Position numbers and translations under genes: made by a program. A model generated the notes under the pieces. The model was not told the DNA's origin and did no database searches. It saw only the letters and a program-made list of their open reading frames with translations. This document shows, piece by piece, positions 23,625 to 32,192 of a stretch of DNA of 48,460 nucleotides. The stretch covers positions 1 through 48,460 of the forward strand of contig JAKEGM010000039.1 in NCBI GenBank assembly GCA_022615575.1, read 5' to 3'. Numbering within the stretch: position 1 is the stretch's first letter; every line of letters starts with the position of its first letter. The DNA is from Planctomycetales bacterium (GTDB lineage Bacteria > Planctomycetota > Phycisphaerae > Sedimentisphaerales > Anaerohalosphaeraceae).

Positions 23625-24482
23625 TTACGGTTCGGTCGCTGGCTGTTGGGGCGTTGAGTCGCCGGTCGGCACGGTCTGTTCAGCGTCCGATGCTTTTGCC
23701 GCCGGTCCGTCTAAAACCGGCTGGGGTGCGGCCTCGATGACGGAGGTTGTTTCTGTTGCCGTCTCAAGGGCTTCCGTATCTTCAGCCGGGAGAACGTCCG
23801 CGGGCGACGGCGCAAATGTAAAGACCTGGGAATTATCCGCCAGTCCATCCAGGCGCTGCTGGGCCTGCTTGGGCAGCGCGGTGGCCTCGAAGGTTTTGTC
23901 GGCAATGATACCTTTGTAAATATCAGCGGCCTGGGTTGTTTGTCCGAGTTCTTCGGCACACAGGCCCAGCCCGAACTTGGCCATGGCCTTCAATTCAGGC
24001 GTTCCTGCGGCCTCGGCGGCTTGTTCGTAGGCGGCCCGGGCCTTCTGTGTCTGGGTTTCGAGCATTTCGGCGCTGACATCGGGGCGCAGGTGAAGTTCTG
24101 TGCGAATGGCCTGGGCGGCCTTAATCCGGGCCAATGCGGCCAGATTCGGATTGTCGATGTCCGAGGCCTGTCCCAGCAGGGCGTCGGCATTGACCAGAAG
24201 CGTGCTGAGCGCCTTGTTTTTGGCCTCAGCGTCGCCCTCGGCGGCCTGCAGGACGTCGTACACATTCTGATCCAGCGTCTGGATGGATTGAGTTACGCTG
24301 CTTTGGGCGGCAACATCTCTCTGACGGCTCATCCGAGTGAACATCGGCCAGGTAATCAGCCCGGCGGCAATCAGCACAACGCCAATAATGACGTTTGAGT
24401 TCTCCTTGATAAGCTGCGGCAGATGACCGAGCTGCTCAGCCAGTTCGTTTGTTTTCAGTTCATGACGGTGTCCGGCGTCCAT
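23625..24482 (-). CDS. Single-pass membrane protein with TPR-like domain (YfgM-like)
   Basis: The 285-residue protein has a short cytosolic N-terminus (MDAGHRHELKTNELAEQLG), one membrane segment (about 32-50, VIIGVVLIAAGLITW) and an alpha-helical repeat region (about 60-200, with FGLGLCAEELGQTTQAADIY) like YfgM/Tol-Pal-associated TPR proteins. A Pro/Ala/Thr-rich disordered tail ends it. The track start is 67 codons early and passes through unlikely sequence; the ATG at 24482 has AAAGG upstream. It may have a role in envelope protein folding beside YidC/SecYEG, by comparison with YfgM (inference). Confidence 0.72.
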   Translation of the reverse strand: MDAGHRHELKTNELAEQLGHLPQLIKENSNVIIGVVLIAAGLITWPMFTRMSRQRDVAAQSSVTQSIQTLDQNVYDVLQAAEGDAEAKNKALSTLLVNADALLGQASDIDNPNLAALARIKAAQAIRTELHLRPDVSAEMLETQTQKARAAYEQAAEAAGTPELKAMAKFGLGLCAEELGQTTQAADIYKGIIADKTFEATALPKQAQQRLDGLADNSQVFTFAPSPADVLPAEDTEALETATETTSVIEAAPQPVLDGPAAKASDAEQTVPTGDSTPQQPATEP

Positions 24483-24694
24483 GATTGACCTTTCGATTGT
24501 ATAAGGGTCTATAGTGTCGTTTAATTTTTGCCGGGATACAGGTTTTCCGCCGGGCAAAACCGGCCGCAGGAAACCTGCCGGCATAAATACGAACCAACCA
24601 TTATAGGAAAAATACCTTTGACATGCAATAGTTTTTAGTGATACTGCGTTTTCCTGAAAAAATGGGAATGAACAGATAAGCACAAGGAATCAAA

Positions 24695-26488
24695 ATGAGA
24701 CATTTTGGGGCTAAAACAGCGGTTTTCTGCGTTTTTTGGGCAGGACTTATGGCCGGATTTTCCGGGGCCGCCGAAACCTTGGATAATACGCAATACATCG
24801 ATATTGACGAAATCCGCACCGATATGGACGCCTATTGCCTGACCGTTTTTGCGCCGGGGTCAACGGTGGAAAAATTCGGTCTTAAAGTCCTCAGTGTCGT
24901 GCGAAATCACACCGCCGGGCGGCATATGATTCTTGTGAAGGGCACCGATGAGCGGTTTATACACAGCGGTGCCGTTCAAGGGTGCAGCGGTTCGCCGGTC
25001 TTTATTGACGGCCGTCTGGCGGGTGCGCTGGCGGCTGGATGGTCCGGCAATTTAGATTCTTTGTATCTGGTACGTCCGATTAAGGACATGCTCGCGGTCG
25101 GCAGTGTCGAAACGGCGGCCTTGTCCGGTGCGGCGAAGGCGGAGTTTGATTTTTCCCAGCCGCTGGATTTGACGGTGTACCATCAGCAATTTTTGGAGCG
25201 GCAGCAATCGCGTCCTCAAAGCGGGGGTACGCTGTTGCCGCTGTCCACCTCGCTGCCGGCGGAGGTCTGTCAGCAATACGGCGGCATGCTTGGGCAGATG
25301 GGGCTGATGCCTGCGGCGGCAGGGCCTGCCGTGCTGGGCGAATCGGCGAAGGAGGCCGGTTCATTTGAGCGGGGCGGCGTGCTGTCGGTGATTCTCTGCG
25401 GCGGCGATATTTCTCTGGCGGGCGTTGGTACGGTAACCGAAATCGTCGGGGATCAGGTATATGGTTTCGGGCACGCCATGGAGGGCGAGGGGCCGATTCA
25501 TCTGCCGATGGCCGCCGGTGTGGTGCATTCCGTCGTGGCCAACCGGGACAGCGCATTCAAATTGGCCTCACCCGGTCCTGTTCTCGGCACACTTGAGTTT
25601 GACCAGAGCAGCGCCGTGCGGGGAACCATCGGAAAAGTTCCCAAGACCATCCCGCTGCGGATTGAAGTCAGCCGTTTTAATGATCCTCAACGGCGTGTTT
25701 ACAACTGTTTTCTGGCGGACGATCGATCGAAAACATCCGCTATCCTGCAGATGGCTCTTGCCGGCGCCTGTCAGATGCAGGGTCCGCTGCCGCCGGAACA
25801 CACCATTCGCTATACCGGACGAATTGTCCTGGAGGATGGCCGCTCGCTTGACATTGACAACATTTCGTCCGGACGTCAATTGGCGGAAGCGGTCACGGAG
25901 ATGGCCTCCGCCGCGAATATGCTGATGAATAATCCCTTTGAGAGGGTGCCCATCCGTTCCATCGAGGCCCGGATGGATATTGAACCAGTCAGCATTGCCG
26001 CCTCCATCTGGAGCGTCAATGTGTCGAACACAAAGGTTCGTCCCGGCCAGACCATAACGGCGTCGGTTGTTTTGAGATTTTTCCAGGCGCCCCAAAAAAC
26101 CGTGACGCTTGACCTCCAGGTGCCGGATACCCTCGCTCCGGGAAAATACAAGGTTCGAATTGTCGGCGCCGCCGGTTATCAGGCGTTTGCGGCCAAGGCA
26201 GCCCCGCAGAAGTTTCGCGCATATGACCTGGAGTCGCTCACGGGCAGTCTGGAGCGGCTGTTCAAGTATCGCCGCGACCGGCTCTATGCGGTGATGCCGG
26301 TTCCCGCGACGGGAGTGGTCCTCCGGCAGCACGAACTGGGCGAACTGCCGCCGACCAAAATGCTGCTGATGCAGGACGCCAAGCGGCTGCTGCCGCTGGA
26401 ACCGTACAATGCCTGGGCCGAAAGCAGCATTTCGCTGGAGGCCGTTGTGGACGGCGCCGCTGAAGTTGAAATCACTGTGGAAAAGTAA
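24695..26488 (+). CDS. SpoIVB-like S55 peptidase domain protein, exported
   Basis: The 597-residue protein begins with a signal peptide (cut near SGAAE at ~26). An S55 (SpoIVB) peptidase domain follows: VQGCSGSPVFIDGRLAGALAAG with the nucleophilic Ser at 98 or 100 in the GxSGSP box, a His in TAGRHMILVKG as a likely triad member, and later VYGFGHAMEGEGPIHLPMA, which matches the GFGH segment of the family. In SpoIVB the box reads GMSGSP; Cys replaces Met here. The C-terminal half (about 400-590) is Ig-like/beta-rich. Found here without any sporulation genes. It heads a run with the beta-propeller gene 26 bases downstream, so they are likely to act in one envelope process. Confidence 0.85.
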   Translation: MRHFGAKTAVFCVFWAGLMAGFSGAAETLDNTQYIDIDEIRTDMDAYCLTVFAPGSTVEKFGLKVLSVVRNHTAGRHMILVKGTDERFIHSGAVQGCSGSPVFIDGRLAGALAAGWSGNLDSLYLVRPIKDMLAVGSVETAALSGAAKAEFDFSQPLDLTVYHQQFLERQQSRPQSGGTLLPLSTSLPAEVCQQYGGMLGQMGLMPAAAGPAVLGESAKEAGSFERGGVLSVILCGGDISLAGVGTVTEIVGDQVYGFGHAMEGEGPIHLPMAAGVVHSVVANRDSAFKLASPGPVLGTLEFDQSSAVRGTIGKVPKTIPLRIEVSRFNDPQRRVYNCFLADDRSKTSAILQMALAGACQMQGPLPPEHTIRYTGRIVLEDGRSLDIDNISSGRQLAEAVTEMASAANMLMNNPFERVPIRSIEARMDIEPVSIAASIWSVNVSNTKVRPGQTITASVVLRFFQAPQKTVTLDLQVPDTLAPGKYKVRIVGAAGYQAFAAKAAPQKFRAYDLESLTGSLERLFKYRRDRLYAVMPVPATGVVLRQHELGELPPTKMLLMQDAKRLLPLEPYNAWAESSISLEAVVDGAAEVEITVEK

Positions 26489-26514
26489 TCATTCATCAGA
26501 ATAAGGGATATGGC

Positions 26515-28704
26515 ATGAGACAAAAAGAGTATATGGCAGTCGGGATATTTTTAAGCATAGCGGCGGCAGGGCTGGCGGTGACCTCGGTCATTACCCGCCA
26601 CCAGTCCAGCGCGGATTTCATCAAAGGCCAGACGGACAACATCATTGTTGATTCGTCCGGAACGCTCCGGCTGGCCTGCCAAAGCAGCGATGTGGACTGC
26701 GGCGGGCTTCTGGGCGAGGTCTGGTCGATTCACGCAATACTGGCGGACTCCGACGGGACGCTGTTTCTGGGCACCGGGCCGAATGCCGAGGTGATTCGAT
26801 ATGCCGGTCAAACCGCCGAATGCGTCTATCCGCTCGCTTCAGCCGAACCCAATCAGACGGCCAATCCAACCATCCGCAATGAACATGTCTTTGCCCTGGC
26901 GCAGGATGTATCGAACCGGCTGCTGATTGGCGTAAGCGGTGCTGAAGGCAAACTCGTTCGGCTGGCCCCGGATGCCGAAGTGGTGTTCACGGACGCTCGG
27001 GTACAGTATATTTTTGCCATCGTCAAAGACGCGGACAACAATATTTATCTGGGCACCGGCCCCGAGGGACTTGTTTTTCGGCTGGACCCGTTCTGCCAGA
27101 ACCCCGAGGTCATCTGGGATGCCAAAGACAAAAATATCCTTTCACTGGCGGTAAAAGATGCGATTCTCTATGCCGGCAGCGACCAGCGGGGACTGATTTA
27201 CAGGATTGACATCGCCCGGAAGCAGGCGTCTGTTTTATACGATACCGATCAGGACGAAGTGCCGGCCCTTTGGGTTGATCCCGAAGGCGCTGTGTATGCC
27301 GCCGCCGCCAGCGCCCAGGCCGCCATGCTGCAGCTTCAGACGCCCGGGGTATCGCTGAAACAGGCACCGGGCCGCCCCGATATTGCCGACGGCCCAAAGC
27401 CCGTTCCGATGGAGGGCTCGCTTACGACCCCCAACAGCGATTCGGCGAAGGAAAAGAAGGATGAAACGCCTCCTTCTCAGCCTCAGCAGCCAGCACCGGC
27501 GCCGCCGGCTGCCAAAGCGGCCGGCCATATTTATAAGATAACGCCGGACGGTTTTGTAACCGATGTTTTCAGCGAGATGGCCGTCCTGTATTCGCTGCAT
27601 CAGCACGATGGAAAACTCTGGCTCGGCACCGGCAACAAGGGCCAGTTGTTTGCCGTCGATCCGGCGGCTGATGAGCAGGCCGTTGTGTTTGAGGATAAAA
27701 CCTCCACGCAGATTACCGCTATGGTTTGGAATGGGAATATTGCCTACCTGGGTCTTTCCAATCCCGCCCGGCTGGTGCGGCTTGACCCGTCGCCGGCACA
27801 GCAGGGCACATTTGAGTCGGTGCTGCTGGATGCCGGACAGCCCGCCCGCTGGGGCAAACTCCAGATTGAAGCCGATATCCCATCCGGCAGCCGGATCAAA
27901 ATGGCCTGCCGCAGCGGCAATGTCCAGGACCCCAACGATGCAACATTTTCGGGCTGGAGCGGCGAGACGGTTGTTACCGGGCCGGTGGAATTGGAGTGTC
28001 CCGCGGCGCGTTTCTGCCAGTACCGGCTGACCCTGACGGCAGGCGATAACGACGCCTTGCCGGTGGTGCGGCAGGTGGCGGCGGCGTTTGTTATTCCAAA
28101 CCTGGCGCCGATGGTAACCGCCGTCAAGGCCGAACGGTCCCGAGACAAGAGCAAACCAAACATTATTGAGATTACCACGACCGCTCGCGACGACAACCGG
28201 GATGAACTGGACTATACCCTTGAATTTCGCAAGGTTGGCCGCACGATGTGGGTCCTTCTCAAGGAAAAGCTGGATCAGAACCGTTTCGAGTGGGATGGCC
28301 GCACCGTTGAAGACGGCCGCTACGAAGTGCGCGTCACCGCCAGCGACCGCAGGAACAACACGCCCGAAACAACCCTCACCGGTTCGCGCATCAGCGACCC
28401 GTTTGTGATTGATAATGCCGCGCCCGAAATTCGGGAAGCCGAAGCGACCGTCGAAGGAACGGCGGCGGTGATGCGGCTGACGGTTGCCGATGCCCTGTCC
28501 GTGCTGGGCAGGGTTCAGTACACCGTTGACAGCAACGAAAAATGGGTCACGGCGCTGCCGGCGGATTGGGTGTACGATACGCTGACCGAGTCGTTTGAAG
28601 TTCGAATTGAAGACCTCTCGTCCGGCGAGCATGTGATTGCCTTTTCAGTTGCCGACGACCTGAACAATACCCTGTACAAGACCTACGAGGTAACGATTCC
28701 CTGA
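26515..28704 (+). CDS. Membrane-anchored beta-propeller protein with Ig/FN3-like C-terminus
   Basis: The 729-residue protein has an N-terminal membrane anchor (about 8-25), then repeated beta-propeller blades with the recurring LGTG.. / YLGTGPEGLVFRLDP / YAGSDQRGLIYRID / WLGTGNKGQLFAVDP wording (about 70-440). A Pro/Lys/Glu-rich linker (about 305-345) interrupts the propeller. The C-terminal third is beta-rich (DYTLEFRKVG, DGRYEVRVTASDRRNNTPET), like Ig or fibronectin III folds. I do not recognise a named family. It is read after the S55 peptidase and overlaps the next gene's start by one base (TGATG), so the three are translationally linked. A role as a surface sensor or scaffold is an inference. 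Confidence 0.75.
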   Translation: MRQKEYMAVGIFLSIAAAGLAVTSVITRHQSSADFIKGQTDNIIVDSSGTLRLACQSSDVDCGGLLGEVWSIHAILADSDGTLFLGTGPNAEVIRYAGQTAECVYPLASAEPNQTANPTIRNEHVFALAQDVSNRLLIGVSGAEGKLVRLAPDAEVVFTDARVQYIFAIVKDADNNIYLGTGPEGLVFRLDPFCQNPEVIWDAKDKNILSLAVKDAILYAGSDQRGLIYRIDIARKQASVLYDTDQDEVPALWVDPEGAVYAAAASAQAAMLQLQTPGVSLKQAPGRPDIADGPKPVPMEGSLTTPNSDSAKEKKDETPPSQPQQPAPAPPAAKAAGHIYKITPDGFVTDVFSEMAVLYSLHQHDGKLWLGTGNKGQLFAVDPAADEQAVVFEDKTSTQITAMVWNGNIAYLGLSNPARLVRLDPSPAQQGTFESVLLDAGQPARWGKLQIEADIPSGSRIKMACRSGNVQDPNDATFSGWSGETVVTGPVELECPAARFCQYRLTLTAGDNDALPVVRQVAAAFVIPNLAPMVTAVKAERSRDKSKPNIIEITTTARDDNRDELDYTLEFRKVGRTMWVLLKEKLDQNRFEWDGRTVEDGRYEVRVTASDRRNNTPETTLTGSRISDPFVIDNAAPEIREAEATVEGTAAVMRLTVADALSVLGRVQYTVDSNEKWVTALPADWVYDTLTESFEVRIEDLSSGEHVIAFSVADDLNNTLYKTYEVTIP

Positions 28705-29567
28705 TGCGAACCGTTCCATACGAACAACTCGTCGGACACGTGGGGGCGCTGTGCATGGACAGCGCCTGCCTGCTGCCGGACGATGTTGTCGAAGCACTCC
28801 GCAACGCCGCCCGGGATGAATCCAATCCGCGGGCCAAAGAAATCCTGAACCGGCTGCTTGAGAATGCGCAGATTGCCGCCGATGAGCGGATTCCGCTGTG
28901 CCAGGATACGGGACTGGCGGTGGTTTTTGTCGCGCAGGGGGCCGAGGCGAGAATAGCGCCGCCGGCGGACAGACCCTCCGCGACGATTATCGACGCGATT
29001 CAGGAGGGCGTGGCCGCCGGCTACGAAAAAGGCCTCCTGCGAAAGAGCGTTGTGGCCGAACCGCTCCATCAGCGAAAGAATACCCAAACCAATACGCCCG
29101 CGATTATCCATTACACCGTTGTGCCGGGCGACAGGATTAAAATTTCCATGATGGCCAAAGGCGGCGGCTGCGAGAACAAAAGCCAGTTCAGGATGTTCAA
29201 TCCCACCGAGCCCAAAGAAACGGTGATGGCCTGGATTGTCGACGTGGTCAAACAGGCCGGGGCGAACGCCTGCCCCCCGTTTGTGGTGGGCGTCGGGCTG
29301 GGCGGCAATTTGGAGGTCGCGTGCCTGTTGGCCAAGAAGTCCCTGCTGCGGAACATCCGGGACGCCAACCCCGACCCCTTCTATGCAAAAATGGAGCAGG
29401 GCCTGCTTGCGGCAATCAATGCCACCGGCCTTGGCCCGCAGGGACTGGGCGGCGACACCACCGCGCTGGCCGTCTGCATCGAAACCGCCCCCTGCCACAT
29501 CGCCTCCCTGCCGGTCGCCGTCAACATCGAATGCCACAGCCACCGCCACAAAAGCATCACGCTTTAG
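28704..29567 (+). CDS. Class I fumarate hydratase, alpha (N-terminal) subunit
   Basis: The 287-residue protein is the alpha subunit of the two-subunit, iron-sulfur, oxygen-sensitive fumarase/tartrate dehydratase family. Conserved pieces are IPLCQDTGLAVVFV, KGGGCENKSQFRM and PPFVVGVGLGGNLE; their three Cys would bind the [4Fe-4S] cluster. It converts fumarate to malate with the beta subunit. The beta subunit is not next to it nor elsewhere in the window. The start overlaps the propeller gene by one base (TGATG). It runs tail to tail into the sulfatase gene with a 4-base overlap of stops. L(+)-tartrate dehydratase alpha is a possible alternative. Confidence 0.9.
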   Translation: MRTVPYEQLVGHVGALCMDSACLLPDDVVEALRNAARDESNPRAKEILNRLLENAQIAADERIPLCQDTGLAVVFVAQGAEARIAPPADRPSATIIDAIQEGVAAGYEKGLLRKSVVAEPLHQRKNTQTNTPAIIHYTVVPGDRIKISMMAKGGGCENKSQFRMFNPTEPKETVMAWIVDVVKQAGANACPPFVVGVGLGGNLEVACLLAKKSLLRNIRDANPDPFYAKMEQGLLAAINATGLGPQGLGGDTTALAVCIETAPCHIASLPVAVNIECHSHRHKSITL

Positions 29568-31060
29568 CGGCTCCGTTGTTCCGCCGCATCGCTCCTCGCC
29601 CATGGATCGGAATAGTTTTTCAGCAGCCGATCCAGTTTGGCAGTCAGTTTTTTGACCCGGTCGGGCTGCTGGTCGGCGATGTTTTCAAGCTGATAGGGGT
29701 CGGCGATATTATCGTACAGCGCGCAGGTGTCGGCGGCGCCGTCCTTGCGCTCAAGGATGAACGTGCAGCTGGCATTTCGCAGCCCCCGCCGTCCCAGATG
29801 GGGTTTGTCCGCCGATGTTGCCATATACCACTGCCACTCGGGCCGTGCGCCTTCGCCGGTCAGAAACAGTCCGGCGAAACTGATTCCGTCCATCTGCGGC
29901 GGGATTTGCTTTTTGAAGCCCATCAGGTCCAGCAGGGTGGGCGCCATGTCCAGCGATGAAAACAGCGCATCGTCCCGGCGGGGCTTGATTTTGCCGGGCC
30001 AGCGAATCAAAAAAGGTATTCGAATGGATTCCTCGAAGGGGTTATTTTTGGAAATTTCGTGATGGATGCCCAGGCAGTTGCCGTGGTCGGATGTGAAAAC
30101 AACAATGGTTTCTTCGCCAAGCCCCTGCCCGTCGAGGGCATCGAGGATTCGCCCGACCTGTTCATCCACGCCGGTAATCATCGCGAAATAGTTTTTGATG
30201 TTCTTCCGGTACAGGTCGCCCATCCGTGTCCCTGCGGGCGGGATATTGGCTCGTCGGCACAGGTCGTCGGCTGTGCGGTCCCGATAACGGTCCACATACT
30301 TGCCCGGCACCAGTTCATACGGCATGTGCGGCGGATTCATCGACACCACCAGCGCAAACGGCCGGTCGGCTTTGCGGAAGCGTCCGTCTTCATTGCGGAT
30401 ATACCGGATAGCCATGTCCGCCTCATGTTCAGGTCCCCACTGGTCAATCAATGCAAAGCCCTCGCGTGCGGCCTCGGTCGCCCAGTACATCGGCCGGGTG
30501 TGCTGGTCATAGGTTCCGTAAGCGTACCAGAAATCAAAGCCGTGCCGTCGGTCGGGCGGGCACCACTCGTTCCATGCAACCGGACCTTTGTTGTTGTAGC
30601 AATCGACATACGGCTTGCGGGGTGCATCGAGATGCCACTTGCCGACATACCCCAGTGCATAGCCGGCCTCTTTGAGTATGTCCGACCAGCACGGCTCCGT
30701 CGTCCGAAGCTCGCAGTCATAAGGGGTGGTGTCGGAATTGCAGTTGTCGGTAACGCGGCTGGCGTGAGGATACCGGCCGCTCATCAGCATGGCACGAAAC
30801 GGACTGCACAACGGGTAATTGCTGACCGTCTGAGGAAGCGTCAGCGACTGGGCGGCCAACCGGTCCAGCCGGGGCGTCAGCACCGGCTCTTCGCCCAGAA
30901 ACCCCATTGCCTGACCGCGCATCTGGTCGGGGAAGATAAAGACCAGGTTGGGCCGCTTGATTGCCGGGGCTGTTTTTTTTGCCGCCGCCTGGCACAGTTG
31001 GCCCATCAACGGCGTTTGAATCGAAAGACCCATCCATCTGAGAAACGTTCGCCGTTCCAT
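29564..31060 (-). CDS. Exported sulfatase (alkaline-phosphatase superfamily), Tat-type signal
   Basis: The 498-residue arylsulfatase-like enzyme opens MERRTFLRWMGLS, a twin-arginine signal. The metal-binding N-terminal box is RPNLVFIFPDQMRG, the formylglycine motif is LCSPFRAMLMSGR with Cys85, and TSDHGNCLG is the second metal site. The usual CxPSR is CSPFR here, which still meets the minimal C-x-P-x-R rule. It would remove sulfate from sulfated polysaccharide or a related ester, as many planctomycete sulfatases do. A formylglycine-generating enzyme is needed for maturation and is not in the window. No neighbouring glycosidase was found. Confidence 0.92.
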   Translation of the reverse strand: MERRTFLRWMGLSIQTPLMGQLCQAAAKKTAPAIKRPNLVFIFPDQMRGQAMGFLGEEPVLTPRLDRLAAQSLTLPQTVSNYPLCSPFRAMLMSGRYPHASRVTDNCNSDTTPYDCELRTTEPCWSDILKEAGYALGYVGKWHLDAPRKPYVDCYNNKGPVAWNEWCPPDRRHGFDFWYAYGTYDQHTRPMYWATEAAREGFALIDQWGPEHEADMAIRYIRNEDGRFRKADRPFALVVSMNPPHMPYELVPGKYVDRYRDRTADDLCRRANIPPAGTRMGDLYRKNIKNYFAMITGVDEQVGRILDALDGQGLGEETIVVFTSDHGNCLGIHHEISKNNPFEESIRIPFLIRWPGKIKPRRDDALFSSLDMAPTLLDLMGFKKQIPPQMDGISFAGLFLTGEGARPEWQWYMATSADKPHLGRRGLRNASCTFILERKDGAADTCALYDNIADPYQLENIADQQPDRVKKLTAKLDRLLKNYSDPWARSDAAEQRSR

Positions 31061-31259
31061 GTCTGATTCCCTTTCGCTGTTTGAGATTTAAGTCGGCTGT
31101 CGTGGTAAATCACGGCATTATCGTATCTTGCCGACAAATCAAGCAATCTGTTCGAGGGTCTGGAAACCCAATCGCGCCGGATGACCTTCCGGCCGCCAAT
31201 CCCTCAGAGGCGGCGGCAGAAGATACCATTTTTCCCGGAAAAATCAAGCGTGCGAACTA

Positions 31260-32141
31260 TCATTTTTGCTCAAAGCAGAGATTGGCAATGGAGATGTACT
31301 GATCGGCGGTGAGTTCCTCGGGACGGCAGTGGGGGTCGATAAAGGCCTCTTCGAACACCTCCGGCCAGTGGCGGATGTGCTCCAGCGCGGCGGGGGCGAA
31401 TTTGACGCACGCCTTAAGCATCTTGCGTCGGTGGCCCATAAACAGGCCGATCACCTCCTGAAACATTTTCATATCGTGAATCTGGGCGATCTTCGCCTCG
31501 TCCCGCTCAAAGCTGACCATCGCCGAGTCCACCTGCGGCCGCGGCCAGAACACCGCCGGCGGCAGCTTGCGCAGGATATGCACCTGCCCGGCAGCGGCCA
31601 TGAGGATACTCAGCGTGCCGTACATCTCATGGTTCGGTTCAGCGGCCATTCGCTCGGCCACCTCCTTCTGCACCGTCACATACATCCCCTGGGCCGCAAC
31701 CGGCCCGCTGATAAGGTTGGCCATCACGCTGGAACCGACGTTATACGGCAGGTTGGCCACCAGCAGCAGCCGGCCCCCCAACTCGTCGCGGGCGGACCGG
31801 AGAGCATCCAGCACCTCGCGGTGGATCGCGTTTTTGTTTTCGAGGACATCCATGTTAAACAGGACAACATTGGAAAACCGCTGCAGCTGCGAACGGGCGA
31901 TCTTTGCAAGGGCGACATCGCATTCCACCGTGATAACCCGTCCGCACTCTTCGGCAAGCGACTGGGTGAACGACCCGGTGCCGGTGCCGACCTCCAGAAC
32001 CACATCCTGCTCGTGGAGGGATGCGGCCTTCACCAGCAGACGCATCAGGTTCAGGTCGATCAGAAAGTTCTGACCCAGCCGCCGATTCGGACTGGCCCCT
32101 GCCCCGGCCAGCAATCGCTCAATGTCCTGCTTGGTTTGCAT
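31260..32141 (-). CDS. rsmA: 16S rRNA (adenine(1518)-N(6)/adenine(1519)-N(6))-dimethyltransferase
   Basis: The 293-residue RsmA/KsgA enzyme uses SAM to dimethylate two adjacent adenosines near the 3' end of 16S rRNA. Motifs: GQNFLID (N-terminal), LEVGTGTGSFTQSL (SAM motif I), and NLPYNVGS (motif IV, catalytic). VFWPRPQVDSAMVSF is the family C-terminal segment. The gene is last in a ribE-pdxA-rsmA run; the pdxA-rsmA pair is a known arrangement in many bacteria. It starts 13 bases after the pdxA stop, in the margin of a 7-bp array. Confidence 0.96.
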   Translation of the reverse strand: MQTKQDIERLLAGAGASPNRRLGQNFLIDLNLMRLLVKAASLHEQDVVLEVGTGTGSFTQSLAEECGRVITVECDVALAKIARSQLQRFSNVVLFNMDVLENKNAIHREVLDALRSARDELGGRLLLVANLPYNVGSSVMANLISGPVAAQGMYVTVQKEVAERMAAEPNHEMYGTLSILMAAAGQVHILRKLPPAVFWPRPQVDSAMVSFERDEAKIAQIHDMKMFQEVIGLFMGHRRKMLKACVKFAPAALEHIRHWPEVFEEAFIDPHCRPEELTADQYISIANLCFEQK

Positions 32142-32150
32142 AATTCAAAA

Positions 32151-32192
32151 CATTTCACATTTGGCATTTCACATTTGGCATTTGGCATTTTT
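32151..32192. repeat. 7-bp tandem array (6 units, CATTTGG-like) forming the pdxA 3' end
   Basis: Units CATTTCA, CATTTGG, CATTTCA, CATTTGG, CATTTGG, CATTTTT. Read on the minus strand the array encodes the last residues of PdxA (KCQMPNVKCQM) and the TGA stop at 32155-32157. Three units are 21 bases, hence the heptapeptide KCQMPNV that starts to repeat. Confidence 0.9.

Noticed and set aside
27235-28632. 465-codon minus-strand ORF over the propeller gene
   Set aside because: Antisense shadow with no recognisable motif.
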